Below, piece by piece: positions 1 to 7,770 of a stretch of 64,000 nucleotides of DNA. The position numbers and the translations under genes are program-made. The stretch comes from Yoonia sp. F2084L (GTDB taxonomy: Bacteria > Pseudomonadota > Alphaproteobacteria > Rhodobacterales > Rhodobacteraceae). Position 1 is the stretch's first letter; each line of letters begins with the position of its first letter. The notes beneath the pieces were generated by a model. It was not told the DNA's origin and did no database searches. It worked only from the letters and a program-made list of their open reading frames with translations. The stretch spans positions 124,001-188,000 of the forward strand of contig NZ_JALKAH010000006.1 in assembly GCF_023015625.1 (NCBI RefSeq), given 5' to 3'.

Positions 1-237
1 CGCGATTGCCTTGGCAATCAGGGTGCCGACAGCATCGGGTTTCGACACATCAGCGGCGACATAGATGGCCGTACCACCTGCCTTTTCGATCATTGCAACG
101 GTTTCCGCGCCACCTTTGTCATTAACGTCGGAGACAACAACCCTGGCCCCCTCTGCGGCAAATGTCAGGGCCGTGGCCCGCCCGATACCCGCAGCACCAC
201 CGGTGACAAGTGCGGTTTGATCCGTAACCAATCCCAT
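1..237 (-). CDS. Short-chain dehydrogenase/reductase, N-terminal part (cut by window edge)
   Basis: The first 79 residues of an SDR oxidoreductase are visible; the rest lies beyond position 1. Residues 12-19 read TGGAAGIG, the glycine-rich TGxxxGIG nucleotide-binding motif. Asp37 at the end of the second beta strand suggests NAD(H) rather than NADP(H), which is a family rule of thumb. The ATG at 237 is preceded by a strong AAGGAGG ribosome binding site at 244-250. The substrate cannot be told because the catalytic SYK region is outside the window. The gene stands alone at its 5' side, about 400 bases from the TetR gene end. Confidence 0.85.
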   Translation of the reverse strand, partial: MGLVTDQTALVTGGAAGIGRATALTFAAEGARVVVSDVNDKGGAETVAMIEKAGGTAIYVAADVSKPDAVGTLIAKAIA

Positions 238-649
238 AACGCGCCTCCTTCGTTGTGATTATCAAGGTCAAGTCTGCCACAGCCCCCACTTGCCCGATTG
301 AGCGATGTCAATTGCGTGATGCTGCGCAGGCGGGCATAACCCAGCAAACCGCAACTGCGCATTTGGGCAAAATGACCGCAGGCTATTGGGGATGCGCGGG
401 TGTCTGCTATCTTTGGTCTATCGCAGACAGACACGAAGGAGCAGCGAATTCTTGGATCAAGTGGAGGCTACCAAGGGTCAGGAAACGTTCTACTATACCG
501 ATGATGCGCAGCGTAACGAGGCGTTGAACACCATACCGGATGTTGGGGCCAAGGTTGCAATCAATGGATCAATGCTGGGCTGATTTGCCACCAAATTGAT
601 GTGCAGTCTGCAGGCGGTATGGGCTGTGCCATTATGATGCCTTGTTCGT
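238..649. other. Intergenic stretch with one doubtful 43-codon ORF
   Basis: No recognisable gene lies here. The leader and promoter of the SDR gene must lie at the left end. On the plus strand a TTG at 452 opens a 43-residue frame ending at 583. It has an AAGGAG at 436-441, ten bases upstream, and reads MDQVEATKGQ and so on. It matches no family I know and could equally be the tail of a degraded gene. The right end is the 3' side of the TetR gene. Confidence 0.4.
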
Positions 650-1249
650 CTACGGCGCAGTCCACTGTTTGAGCAATGAAACTGCCCGCGCAGACCGCAC
701 GTCGCAGAATTGGGCCGTAGGGGGTGGGATCGTTCCGATCACACGACGTATCTGAAGGTCGCCAACAAGCAGGTCGAGGTAAAGAGCAACCGCCTGATCG
801 CTGTGGTCATAGTCAAGCTGGCCCGAACGTTTTGCACGCTCCAGCACCTGTCGCACGAGAGGCAGAACGGTTTCGCGTCCCGACTGTGACAACGCCTGCC
901 CTAATGCCCCGCTTGGGTCTGCGGCGGCGGCGCGGTTCAACGCGATTGCACGCGGTCCCAGAAGAAGCGTCAACAGTTTGGGGCCCAAAAGTTCAAGGAT
1001 CTCAAGGGCATCACGCTTTGCTGACAGTTCTTGTTCCAACAATGTTTTGACCTGAGTAGCGTTGCGTACAACCAGAGCATTGAACAGCCCCAGTTTGTCA
1101 CCGTACCAATTGTAGAGTGTCTCATTCGAGGCCTTGGCCAAACGCGCGATGCCTTGCATCGACGTACCTGCAAAGCCGTTTTTTTCCAGCAACTGATAGG
1201 CGGCGGCTTCGATCTCTTCCTGACGGTGGGATTTGGTTTCGGGACGCAT
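650..1249 (-). CDS. TetR/AcrR family transcriptional regulator
   Basis: This 199-residue protein has a typical TetR N-terminus. The helix-turn-helix spans about residues 9-55, with the pattern GFAGTSMQGIARLAKASNETLYNWYGDK. A helical ligand-binding domain of the AefR-like C-terminal type follows. The start ATG at 1249 has AAGGAAACGACG ahead of it. It is divergent from the DUF1772 membrane protein gene at 1337, and the 87-base gap contains three GTAA-type palindromes. The usual logic for such pairs is autorepression plus repression of the neighbour, relieved by an unknown small molecule. Family is certain, ligand unknown. Confidence 0.9.
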   Translation of the reverse strand: MRPETKSHRQEEIEAAAYQLLEKNGFAGTSMQGIARLAKASNETLYNWYGDKLGLFNALVVRNATQVKTLLEQELSAKRDALEILELLGPKLLTLLLGPRAIALNRAAAADPSGALGQALSQSGRETVLPLVRQVLERAKRSGQLDYDHSDQAVALYLDLLVGDLQIRRVIGTIPPPTAQFCDVRSARAVSLLKQWTAP

Positions 1250-1272
1250 CGTCGTTTCCTTCAGTGTTGACA

Positions 1273-1321
1273 GTTACCGTAACTGGTATTACGGATACCC
1301 GCAACCGTAATTACAATTACG
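1273..1321. promoter_or_regulatory. Cluster of three palindromes, probable TetR operator region
   Basis: Three inverted repeats sit in 49 bases between the TetR and DUF1772 genes. They are GTTAC-C-GTAAC at 1273-1283, GGTAT-N5-ATACC at 1285-1299 and CGTAATT-AC-AATTACG at 1306-1321. All share a GTAAY/RTTAC half site, as expected for dimeric TetR binding over both promoters. Binding is inferred from position and symmetry only. Confidence 0.55.
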
Positions 1322-1336
1322 TATTTAGGAGATTCT

Positions 1337-1867
1337 ATGATGCCCCGCGCTCAACATGCACCGCTACCCACTGGAATGATCTTGCTGGCCTTGCTTTCGC
1401 TTTTGCTGGTTGGCGCGATATTTGGGTTCTTCTATGCATGGGTATGCTCGACCATGTGGGGATTGGATGCTGCCGACCCTGCGGTCGCAATTGCAGCGAT
1501 GCAGGCCATGAATGCCTCTGTGCGCAACGCCGCCTTCGCACCTGCATTTTTTGGAACGCCCGTCGTTTTGATCCTCACGGCACTGGTTGCGCGGGCCCAA
1601 GATCGCAGCAGGTCTGCGGCGGCATTCCTTGGTGCCGGCCTTGTCTATCTGCTGGGTGGTCTTGTGCTGACGATGGTCGTGAATGTCCCGATGAACGAAG
1701 CCTTGGCCTTGGTTGTTATCCCTCAAGACGTCGCGGCCGCACAGCAAATCTGGACCGAGTACTCTGGCACATGGCAGGTCTGGAACACCGCCCGCACGGT
1801 CGCCAGCGCAGTTGCAGTTGTCTTGACCGGCCTCGCGCTCATGCTTTTGAATGAGGTAAATGACTGA
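1337..1867 (+). CDS. DUF1772-like (anthrone oxygenase type) membrane protein
   Basis: A 176-residue membrane protein with four hydrophobic segments (about 14-35, 60-80, 92-112 and 150-170). Size, topology and the late NVPMNEAL motif match the DUF1772 family. Some members of that family are annotated as anthrone oxygenases, but most bacterial members have no known reaction. TTAGGAG at 1325-1331 precedes two adjacent ATG codons at 1337 and 1340; the second has the better spacing. It is divergent from the TetR gene, which is its likely regulator. Its stop overlaps the start region of the LysE pseudogene, so the two were probably once one operon. Confidence 0.75.
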   Translation: MMPRAQHAPLPTGMILLALLSLLLVGAIFGFFYAWVCSTMWGLDAADPAVAIAAMQAMNASVRNAAFAPAFFGTPVVLILTALVARAQDRSRSAAAFLGAGLVYLLGGLVLTMVVNVPMNEALALVVIPQDVAAAQQIWTEYSGTWQVWNTARTVASAVAVVLTGLALMLLNEVND

Positions 1868-2183
1868 TGGATTATTCGCTTTTTTGCATTCTGTTTGGTG
1901 GTGTTGATCACGGTTGCAACACCGGGCCCGACAGCTCTATTGGCCCTGACAAACTGACGGCGCGAATTTAATGGGTCCTGACCCTAAGGTGATCGTTCTG
2001 CTGACGTCGTTTCTGCCTCAATTCGTAGCCGTTGAGATGGGAAACATCAGCACCCAGACTTTTGTCCTTGGTTTCTTGATGTATCTGAATGGCCTTATCT
2101 GTTTTACCAATAATGCATTGGGTGCAATCACCATAATGGCACAGGTTGTCAGGCGCTTTGGATCGCAGAACCTCTCTTTCTGA
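1860..2183 (+). pseudogene. Broken LysE/RhtB family exporter
   Basis: Two pieces of a LysE-type amino-acid exporter remain. The N-terminal piece begins MTDGLFAF at 1860, shifts frame at a run of T residues near 1881-1886, then reads AFCLVVLITVATPGPTALL. That contains the family hallmark TPGPT. A TGA follows at 1954. The second piece from about 1983 reads PKVIVLLTSFLPQFV, the motif found near residue 130 of intact members, and ends at 2183. Roughly 90 central codons are missing, and the junction carries the 35-base repeat at 1954-1988. Frameshift, stop and deletion together make loss of function near certain. Confidence 0.78.
1954..1988 (+). repeat. Copy 1 of the ATGGG-N2-CTGACCCTA repeat (putative IS end)
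   Basis: This stretch matches 36300-36334 at 31 of 35 bases and shares a 16-base core (1971-1986) with 28806-28821. The core is itself an imperfect palindrome, GGGTC and GACCC around CT. Read from the other strand it begins TAGGGTCAGGACCC, consistent with an insertion-sequence terminus next to a TA target. It lies exactly where the LysE gene lost its middle, so it probably marks an insertion followed by deletion. Confidence 0.5.
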
Positions 2184-2273
2184 GGTGGAGATCTGGCAGG
2201 AGGAACGATGCCAGGCGTTGGAGCTTGCATGCTTGTTGCTCCGGTAAAATGCTTACTTGGGGCGCAAAGTACC

Positions 2274-2640
2274 TAGAGTCAGGACTGACGATTGCCATTG
2301 GTCATGAAATGGACCCAGGCTTACAAGTATTTTAACATAACTTACCTTATCGGAACTCGTTAATGGCAGAAGCACATTTACGATCATCTCAAGCTGATGT
2401 CCGCTTTTGTTTGCGAGGCCAGTTACAAAGGGCTGCTACCGACACCAAAAGTCGCCCGATCCGTTTCATTATCACCGCAGGTCAGGTCAATAGCTACACA
2501 GGTGCAGCAGCATTGCTGAAGGGCGTGCATGGTCGTGGCGTTCCCATGACGAATTTGCCCCAAAAATGCAGTCCTCCATTTTGAAAAACGGATCGCACTA
2601 TCAACCCATTGGATCAGAATTCTAAGGCGATCCAGTCTGG
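2274..2640 (+). mobile_element. IS5-family insertion sequence remnant
   Basis: The plus-strand frame at 2363-2584 contains about 45 residues including TKSRPIRFIITAGQVNSYTG. This is close to the RPxRFxLTAGQxxDxxGAxxLL segment of IS5-family transposases. The catalytic D and E regions on both sides are absent, so the gene is dead. At 2274-2288 the sequence TAGAGTCAGGACTGA matches the repeat terminus TAGGGTCAGGACCCA at 12 of 15 positions in the orientation of a left end. The right boundary is not definable and 2640 is a guess. Confidence 0.5.
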
Positions 2641-2670
2641 GAGACAAGGATTCAAACCAAAGAGCGGACT

Positions 2671-4332
2671 TTAAAAGCTACTGAACAATCCATCTTCCGA
2701 GGAAGGTTCACTTGGTCGTTCAACGTCAAAAATCAGTTGTGAACTGGTGGTGGCAGCCACGCTATACTCCGTTGCATCCAGTTGAATTACACCGTTGGGC
2801 CTTAAGGAATTTCCGTCGATGACAACTGGCGCCTCAGCAATTAACCTATAAGTTCCTGAAATCAATATATTAATACTGTCATCTTCTACTTCGATCGTTT
2901 TCCCCGGTAAATAAAGAGGTCCCCAAAAGCGGGTATAGTTATCTTGCAGTAGTGCCATGTCAGCAGATAACAGGCCTAACGCACGGGATTCAGACTGAGC
3001 AGGCGACATTCGATCCAGTTGAAGGTGCCACGTGTTTGCCAGTAAGAACTGAGGCTGATGTCGTTCTATAAGCTCGGCCATGATAGGACGACCGTCACGT
3101 CTATAATCCGTCATCCCCCAAGTGCTCATGAAAGGTCCGCGTTTCGAAAAGGATGAAACCATTGAACGCCCGTCTATATATGACGGCTCATCAGGGAATA
3201 TACGATGGATAACATCAAGGGTCGTACGTTGTCGGTCAATGGGTTTCTGCACATATTCAATTGTCACGACCAAAGTACAAAGACAGGCCACAGCGGCAAC
3301 CGTCACGGCGATCTTAGCGCTGTAACGACGTCTTAGATCGTCCCAGGCGAAGCCGACAATAACCATAACCGGTGCGAGGATGAACGGATAATAATATGGG
3401 TAAGTATCTCGATAGACAAAAGCGGAAAGAAGCGGCGTGACCAATGCAAGCCCAAGCAAACCTTCCGTCCGGCTGACCGGATCCCGCAGACGTATGACGA
3501 GACCAAAAAATCCAAATAACCAAAGAGCAACGAAAACAAGATTCTGCATAAATGCGTCACGAAGATACTGAATGAGGATCATATAGTTTTGTGGGGCCAA
3601 AGTGCTGTCTGCTGTACGGCCAAGGAATTCAAACGGCGAAGCGACGTTATGAAATGTCATGGCATGTCCGAAACTCAACCCGACAAAGGAAAGCAAGGCA
3701 ACGATCCCGATCAGGAGGGTTGTCCCTGCGCCCTTCACCATAGATCCAACCTTTGCCCAGCGGATCAAAGTGATTGCAGCAAGTGCTGGCACATAGAAAA
3801 TCGCTTTGATCGTAAAGAAGCCCGCCAGTCCGACCAACACACCAGCCGCCAACGCACGACGGGTCGAAGGATTACCGGATATCACCAGACACAAGGCGCA
3901 CATCATGGCACTTGCTGCCAGCGGATCCGTCCTAAGCGACACACCGTGGACAAAATTGTAGCTAAACCCCCAGTAACACAGGATTACAAAGAAAGCGCCT
4001 TCCGTCGAGACAAGAGCACGCGCTGTCTTCCAGATCGCCGCGGAGGTAAGAATACCAACGCCAAAATACACCAGGCGCGCTGCGATGATTTGGTCAGCTT
4101 CGTTGCCAGACACCCACGTGACCCAGCCAAAAATATGGACAAACCCCGTTTGAAGAATTTCGCGCAGCTCACCACGTTGATGATCATAGATCATCGAAAG
4201 ATTGAGATATTCGTCCCAATTGGCCTCATGCACGAATACCATTACAAGCCGCATTATTGCGACGGCAAGCAACATCAAAATGAGAGCTGTTTGCACTTTG
4301 GGCAAAAAGTTCTGTGCAGTCTGAGATGGCAC
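2671..4332 (-). CDS. GT39-like membrane glycosyltransferase (ArnT/PMT type)
   Basis: A 553-residue protein with about ten membrane helices over residues 15-340 and a soluble C-terminal part. An acidic pair sits just after the first helix (Asp40-Glu41 in NWDEYLNL). GT39-type enzymes use an acidic motif there to transfer a sugar from a polyprenyl-phosphate donor on the outer face of the membrane. The start is a GTG at 4332, two bases after the GtrA stop, so translational coupling is likely. It is the last gene of the cluster and the best candidate for the final transferase, analogous to the variable gtrC of gtrABC sets. Donor and acceptor are unknown. Confidence 0.7.
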   Translation of the reverse strand: MPSQTAQNFLPKVQTALILMLLAVAIMRLVMVFVHEANWDEYLNLSMIYDHQRGELREILQTGFVHIFGWVTWVSGNEADQIIAARLVYFGVGILTSAAIWKTARALVSTEGAFFVILCYWGFSYNFVHGVSLRTDPLAASAMMCALCLVISGNPSTRRALAAGVLVGLAGFFTIKAIFYVPALAAITLIRWAKVGSMVKGAGTTLLIGIVALLSFVGLSFGHAMTFHNVASPFEFLGRTADSTLAPQNYMILIQYLRDAFMQNLVFVALWLFGFFGLVIRLRDPVSRTEGLLGLALVTPLLSAFVYRDTYPYYYPFILAPVMVIVGFAWDDLRRRYSAKIAVTVAAVACLCTLVVTIEYVQKPIDRQRTTLDVIHRIFPDEPSYIDGRSMVSSFSKRGPFMSTWGMTDYRRDGRPIMAELIERHQPQFLLANTWHLQLDRMSPAQSESRALGLLSADMALLQDNYTRFWGPLYLPGKTIEVEDDSINILISGTYRLIAEAPVVIDGNSLRPNGVIQLDATEYSVAATTSSQLIFDVERPSEPSSEDGLFSSF

Positions 4333-4334
4333 TG

Positions 4335-4730
4335 TTACGACCCTTTGAAGACGATGAACTTTTGCAAAATAAATGAAACCAGCACCACCGGAAGGGTCGC
4401 AATAAGCCCAGCGGAATAATAGCTCATATCAAATGTTACGAGCAATCTGATGACCGCGATATTCAACAGATAGAGCAAACACCACATAAAGAGAAACGCC
4501 GGAAAACGGCCCCTGAGTTGAGATTGAAAAACCAGCCTGCCTTGCGTGAAGAAACTGACGCATATACCAAAAACCAACGCGACAAAACTGGCAACATAGT
4601 ACGTCAGCCCGAGGTAAATCCCGAAGGCGTAAACCCCAAAACCAACCATTGTGTTAAACGCACCAACGACACCAAACCGCACGAATGTGTTCTGTAACAT
4701 CGTTGCAAAATGTCGAGGAGTTATCTGCAC
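4335..4730 (-). CDS. GtrA family membrane protein
   Basis: 131 residues with four transmembrane helices and the GtrA signature near the N-terminus, FVRFGVVGAFNTMVGFGVY. GtrA proteins are thought to flip undecaprenyl-phosphate-linked sugar across the inner membrane or to assist that step. The listed start is GTG at 4730, overlapping the upstream GT2 stop by ten bases; an ATG at 4700 is an alternative that removes the overlap. Neither has a good ribosome binding site. Its place between a GT2 enzyme and a GT39-like transferase fits a gtr-type glycosylation set. Confidence 0.85.
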   Translation of the reverse strand: MQITPRHFATMLQNTFVRFGVVGAFNTMVGFGVYAFGIYLGLTYYVASFVALVFGICVSFFTQGRLVFQSQLRGRFPAFLFMWCLLYLLNIAVIRLLVTFDMSYYSAGLIATLPVVLVSFILQKFIVFKGS

Positions 4731-5530
4731 CTTGTGATCAGTCTTTGGTATAGGCCAAAGATCCTCTTTTGTTGGCTAACAACAAAATTTACAGCACTCA
4801 AACGCACGTATCCCACGGGCCCGACGGTGATGTCGTATTTCTTCGCAAGCTCCAAGAATTCATTCCGCGCCTTTGACAACAAAGACCACGTCATGTTTGT
4901 GTCTCCGTAACGGTTCGCGATAAGCGGTTTCGGGATGTGCAGCGCATCTTGGTGACGCGATAACGCCCAACTCAAATCAACATCCATCGCATAATAAAAA
5001 CGCGAGTCGTATCGCAATGCGCCCAAACTTGCATGTCGCACCCCAAGGGGAATTCCAAATTGGTTGCGCGCTGTGCTTATAGTCTTTGCTCCGGCCATAT
5101 CGGCTGAAAAAAAGTGGCCACGTCGAAAGGTACGCTTTGCAAGCTGTCGACGCTGCGGATTTACATAAAGCAGATCACAGTAAACCGCTGCAATTGTTGG
5201 TGCCGCCACCAGTGCATCGCGCGCAAGCAGCAGGGCATCGGGGTCCGCCAAATAGTCGTCATGACACAGTAAGACGTAAAACTCTGTCTCGACAAAATCC
5301 AAGATCGCGTTGAAATGATCTTGCATTGGCAGTGTCTTTTCTTGCGTTATCACGCGCAGATTCAGTCGATCTTTCCATTGATCAAGTATCTCAGCCGTCC
5401 CATCCGATGACGCGTTGTTACTGACGACGACTTGGATATCTTCCAGCGTTTGATCGGCCACAGATTGCAACGCCTCAGCTAAAAAAGTGGCCCCATTGTA
5501 GACCGGAATAAGGACAGAGAACTGCGCCAC
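4721..5530 (-). CDS. Family 2 glycosyltransferase
   Basis: A GT-A fold transferase that opens with the family start FSVLIPVYNGATFLAEAL and has the donor-binding NNASSDGT motif near residue 40. The metal-binding region reads LLCHDDYL near residue 95. About 269 residues, with no membrane segments, so it is a cytosolic nucleotide-sugar transferase of unknown specificity. I chose GTG at 5530; a TTG at 5542 would add four residues. The upstream CmcI-like gene stops at 5535, so coupling is tight. It may build the glycan carrying the deoxysugar made by the upstream genes. Confidence 0.83.
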   Translation of the reverse strand: MAQFSVLIPVYNGATFLAEALQSVADQTLEDIQVVVSNNASSDGTAEILDQWKDRLNLRVITQEKTLPMQDHFNAILDFVETEFYVLLCHDDYLADPDALLLARDALVAAPTIAAVYCDLLYVNPQRRQLAKRTFRRGHFFSADMAGAKTISTARNQFGIPLGVRHASLGALRYDSRFYYAMDVDLSWALSRHQDALHIPKPLIANRYGDTNMTWSLLSKARNEFLELAKKYDITVGPVGYVRLSAVNFVVSQQKRIFGLYQRLITRCR

Positions 5531-5534
5531 TATC

Positions 5535-6281
5535 CTAGCCAATACACTTTAGAAAACCTTCTTTTGCGACTGTGATCTGCAACTTTGTATGCCGATCCTC
5601 ATCGATCTCGAATCTGTCATCGTCTTGCAGAAATTTATGAATAGCCGTCAACGGATTGTCACCGGGACCCCATGGGCGTTCTCCTATTGCATCGTGGGGC
5701 AGCTCTTCGATGAGCGTATCAAAGACAACCATATAGCTGTCTTTGGTAACCAACGGCGCATAGGCCCGCAGTTCTTCTAGGACGTGGTCGTGGGTGTGGT
5801 TTGAATCAAGACAAACAAGGATTGATTTGCGCCCGGCTGCACGCGATTTGACCTGTTCAACGATGGTCTTGTCGATGCTTGAACCTTCAATCATGTGCAA
5901 CCGCTTTGACATTGGGTGCGTTTCGATTGCCTGCCGGTTGTGGTCACGTATGTCAATGTCGATTGCGACTACTTCGGCATCGGCTGGTCCGCCACACATG
6001 GCATTCAGTTCAAGCAATGATGTGTAGAAGATTGCGGATCCGCCTCTTGCGATCCCCGTTTCGACAATCAGGTCTGGCTTGATACTCCAGACCAGTTCCT
6101 GCATTGCCACGACGTCCTGTGGATACTGAATGATGGGTAGGCCCATCCAATCAAACTGATAGGAATACTTGCGTTCTTGAGCGTGATGCAGCCAAGCACT
6201 TGTCTTGTTTGCAAATTCTTTGTCATCGCCAATTGCCGCTATATTGTCATTTCGTTCGGTTTGAAAAACGTCGTCTACCAT
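5535..6281 (-). CDS. CmcI-like SAM-dependent methyltransferase
   Basis: A 248-residue member of the cephalosporin hydroxylase (CmcI) / rhamnosyl O-methyltransferase family. Diagnostic stretches are QYPQDVVAMQELVWSIKPD, then the SAM-binding VETGIARGGSAIFY (about residues 76-89) and VCLDSNHTHDHV with metal-ligand-like Asp and His residues. Despite the CmcI name, members in glycan clusters are usually sugar or glycolipid O-methyltransferases, which fits here. ATG at 6281 is clear. It sits between the NAD-dependent epimerase and a GT2 gene in one transcription unit. Confidence 0.8.
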   Translation of the reverse strand: MVDDVFQTERNDNIAAIGDDKEFANKTSAWLHHAQERKYSYQFDWMGLPIIQYPQDVVAMQELVWSIKPDLIVETGIARGGSAIFYTSLLELNAMCGGPADAEVVAIDIDIRDHNRQAIETHPMSKRLHMIEGSSIDKTIVEQVKSRAAGRKSILVCLDSNHTHDHVLEELRAYAPLVTKDSYMVVFDTLIEELPHDAIGERPWGPGDNPLTAIHKFLQDDDRFEIDEDRHTKLQITVAKEGFLKCIG

Positions 6282-6295
6282 GTCTGGCCCTCAAT

Positions 6296-7225
6296 TTAAG
6301 TTGCGCGCGACAAAGGCAGATCTTTCAGATGGCTTTCGGCCATTTGTTTCGCCCACCAACGATAAACATCGCTCATGCCGTCATATATGCTGATTTTTGG
6401 ATCGAACTTCAATTCATCGGTCTGCCGACGTAAATCTGGGATCAGTATAGCTGGCTCGCCCTCTCGATCCGGCAATGCCCCGAGCTCAATCAGATCAGGG
6501 CGGCCTGCGATTTGTCCAAGCATCTTCGCCACATCGCCAAGCTTGTCCGAAACAGTGTGACCCACGTTAATGGGGCCTTGAAGGTTGCTATGCACAAGTG
6601 CCGCGATAGCAGCACCGACATCCCTTACATCCATGAAATTGCGCGTTTGTGTTCCTGATGAACATTTCGCCACGTCATTTTGCAGTAATGACCGACAAAC
6701 CGAAGGCACGAAACGTGCCGGGTGTTCGTCCGATCCATAAGGATAAAAGATACGTGCCCAAGCAAAGGACACCGGCATCTCACGCAGGGCGTTCAAGAGG
6801 TCACGTTTTGCCCGCCCATATTGCGATGACGGTATCTGACCGTCATCTTCTTCGCGCAACGGTTTAGACGAACCAGCGTATTCCGCACAAGTTCCACACC
6901 CGATGATGCGTTGACCACCATTGGCATGGAAAGCTGTAAAAAGCGCCTTGCCAGCGTCTAACCAAGCAAGGTTACTGTCCGCTTCCCAAAACACGCCGGG
7001 GGTCGTTTCCCAAGCACTGTGGATCAAATGAGTGGGTCGGACATCGCGGATAAGCGCGAGGCAATCGGCGGGATCAAGAAGATCCGCGTGATGCCAAGTT
7101 GCGCCCTCAACAACGGCTTGAGTGCGTGCGACGGCGTGCACATCATACCCGTCGAGCAAGCACGCTTTGATCCTTGATCCTACAAATCCACGCGCGCCTG
7201 TGATCAAAATTCTTGGGTTTGTCAT
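6296..7225 (-). CDS. NAD-dependent epimerase/dehydratase (sugar nucleotide reductase type)
   Basis: An extended SDR of 309 residues from ATG 7225. The Rossmann motif ITGARGFVGSRI lies at residues 7-18. SSQYGRAKRDLL carries the YxxxK catalytic pair and DVRDVGAAIAAL is a typical substrate-domain motif. The start overlaps the stop of the rfbC-like gene (ATGA at 7225-7222), which supports this start over the longer frame. In CDP-deoxysugar pathways such a protein often reduces the 4-keto group to give the final deoxyhexose. That role is inferred from context. Confidence 0.85.
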   Translation of the reverse strand: MTNPRILITGARGFVGSRIKACLLDGYDVHAVARTQAVVEGATWHHADLLDPADCLALIRDVRPTHLIHSAWETTPGVFWEADSNLAWLDAGKALFTAFHANGGQRIIGCGTCAEYAGSSKPLREEDDGQIPSSQYGRAKRDLLNALREMPVSFAWARIFYPYGSDEHPARFVPSVCRSLLQNDVAKCSSGTQTRNFMDVRDVGAAIAALVHSNLQGPINVGHTVSDKLGDVAKMLGQIAGRPDLIELGALPDREGEPAILIPDLRRQTDELKFDPKISIYDGMSDVYRWWAKQMAESHLKDLPLSRAT

Positions 7226-7770
7226 GTCAGTGACGCGATCTGCGAAAGTAAGGGCAGCGCTTCGTCGCGGCTTGACATCACGGTTGGTGAAATGGGCCAA
7301 GCTACGGCAATATCAGGATCATTCCACGCCACACCTTTTTCAAGACCCGCCCGATGGGGTTCGCTGAACTGATACAGGATATCGGCATCATCCGTTAAGG
7401 TCACAAAGCCATGCGCAACGCCACTCGGGATGTAGAATGCGTCCATGTTCTCTGCGCTCAACTCAACACTCGTCCATTGGTGAAAAGTGGGCGAGGTTGG
7501 GCGTAAATCGACGGCAACGTCAAATATTGCACCGCGCACGCAGCGCACAAGCTTGCATTCACCCTCGGCGACCGGAATGAAATGCAGACCGCGGAGTGTC
7601 CCTTTCTTGGAATTATGGGACAACGCCATTTGCGCCGTTGGTTGCTCTAGCCCAGCCTCAGCAAAACTCTTATGACAGTATGTCCGCACAAAATGTCCGC
7701 GTTCATCGCGGTGGGGTGTTTGCCTGATCTGCATAACACCCGGTATCGATGTCTTAGCGAATTCCATCAA
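7222..7770 (-). CDS. dTDP-4-dehydrorhamnose 3,5-epimerase-like protein
   Basis: 182 residues with RmlC cupin landmarks: RGLH at residues 60-63 with the likely base His63, Lys73, the strand motif FYIPSGVAHGF (112-122) and Tyr133. Typical family length is about 180. It lies in a cluster with CDP-glucose enzymes rather than rmlABD, so the natural substrate is probably a CDP-4-keto-6-deoxy sugar or its C-methyl derivative. It overlaps the methyltransferase stop upstream and the epimerase start downstream by four bases each. I do not assign rmlC because no dTDP pathway genes are present. Confidence 0.86.
   Translation of the reverse strand: MMEFAKTSIPGVMQIRQTPHRDERGHFVRTYCHKSFAEAGLEQPTAQMALSHNSKKGTLRGLHFIPVAEGECKLVRCVRGAIFDVAVDLRPTSPTFHQWTSVELSAENMDAFYIPSGVAHGFVTLTDDADILYQFSEPHRAGLEKGVAWNDPDIAVAWPISPTVMSSRDEALPLLSQIASLT

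Noticed and set aside
1117-1854. 245-residue plus-strand frame across the TetR-DUF1772 region
   Set aside because: It spans a divergent promoter and is out of frame with the DUF1772 gene, which has proper membrane helices and a ribosome binding site.
3589-4419. 276-residue plus-strand frame opposite the GT39-like gene
   Set aside because: Antisense of membrane helices, no start signal and no known domain.
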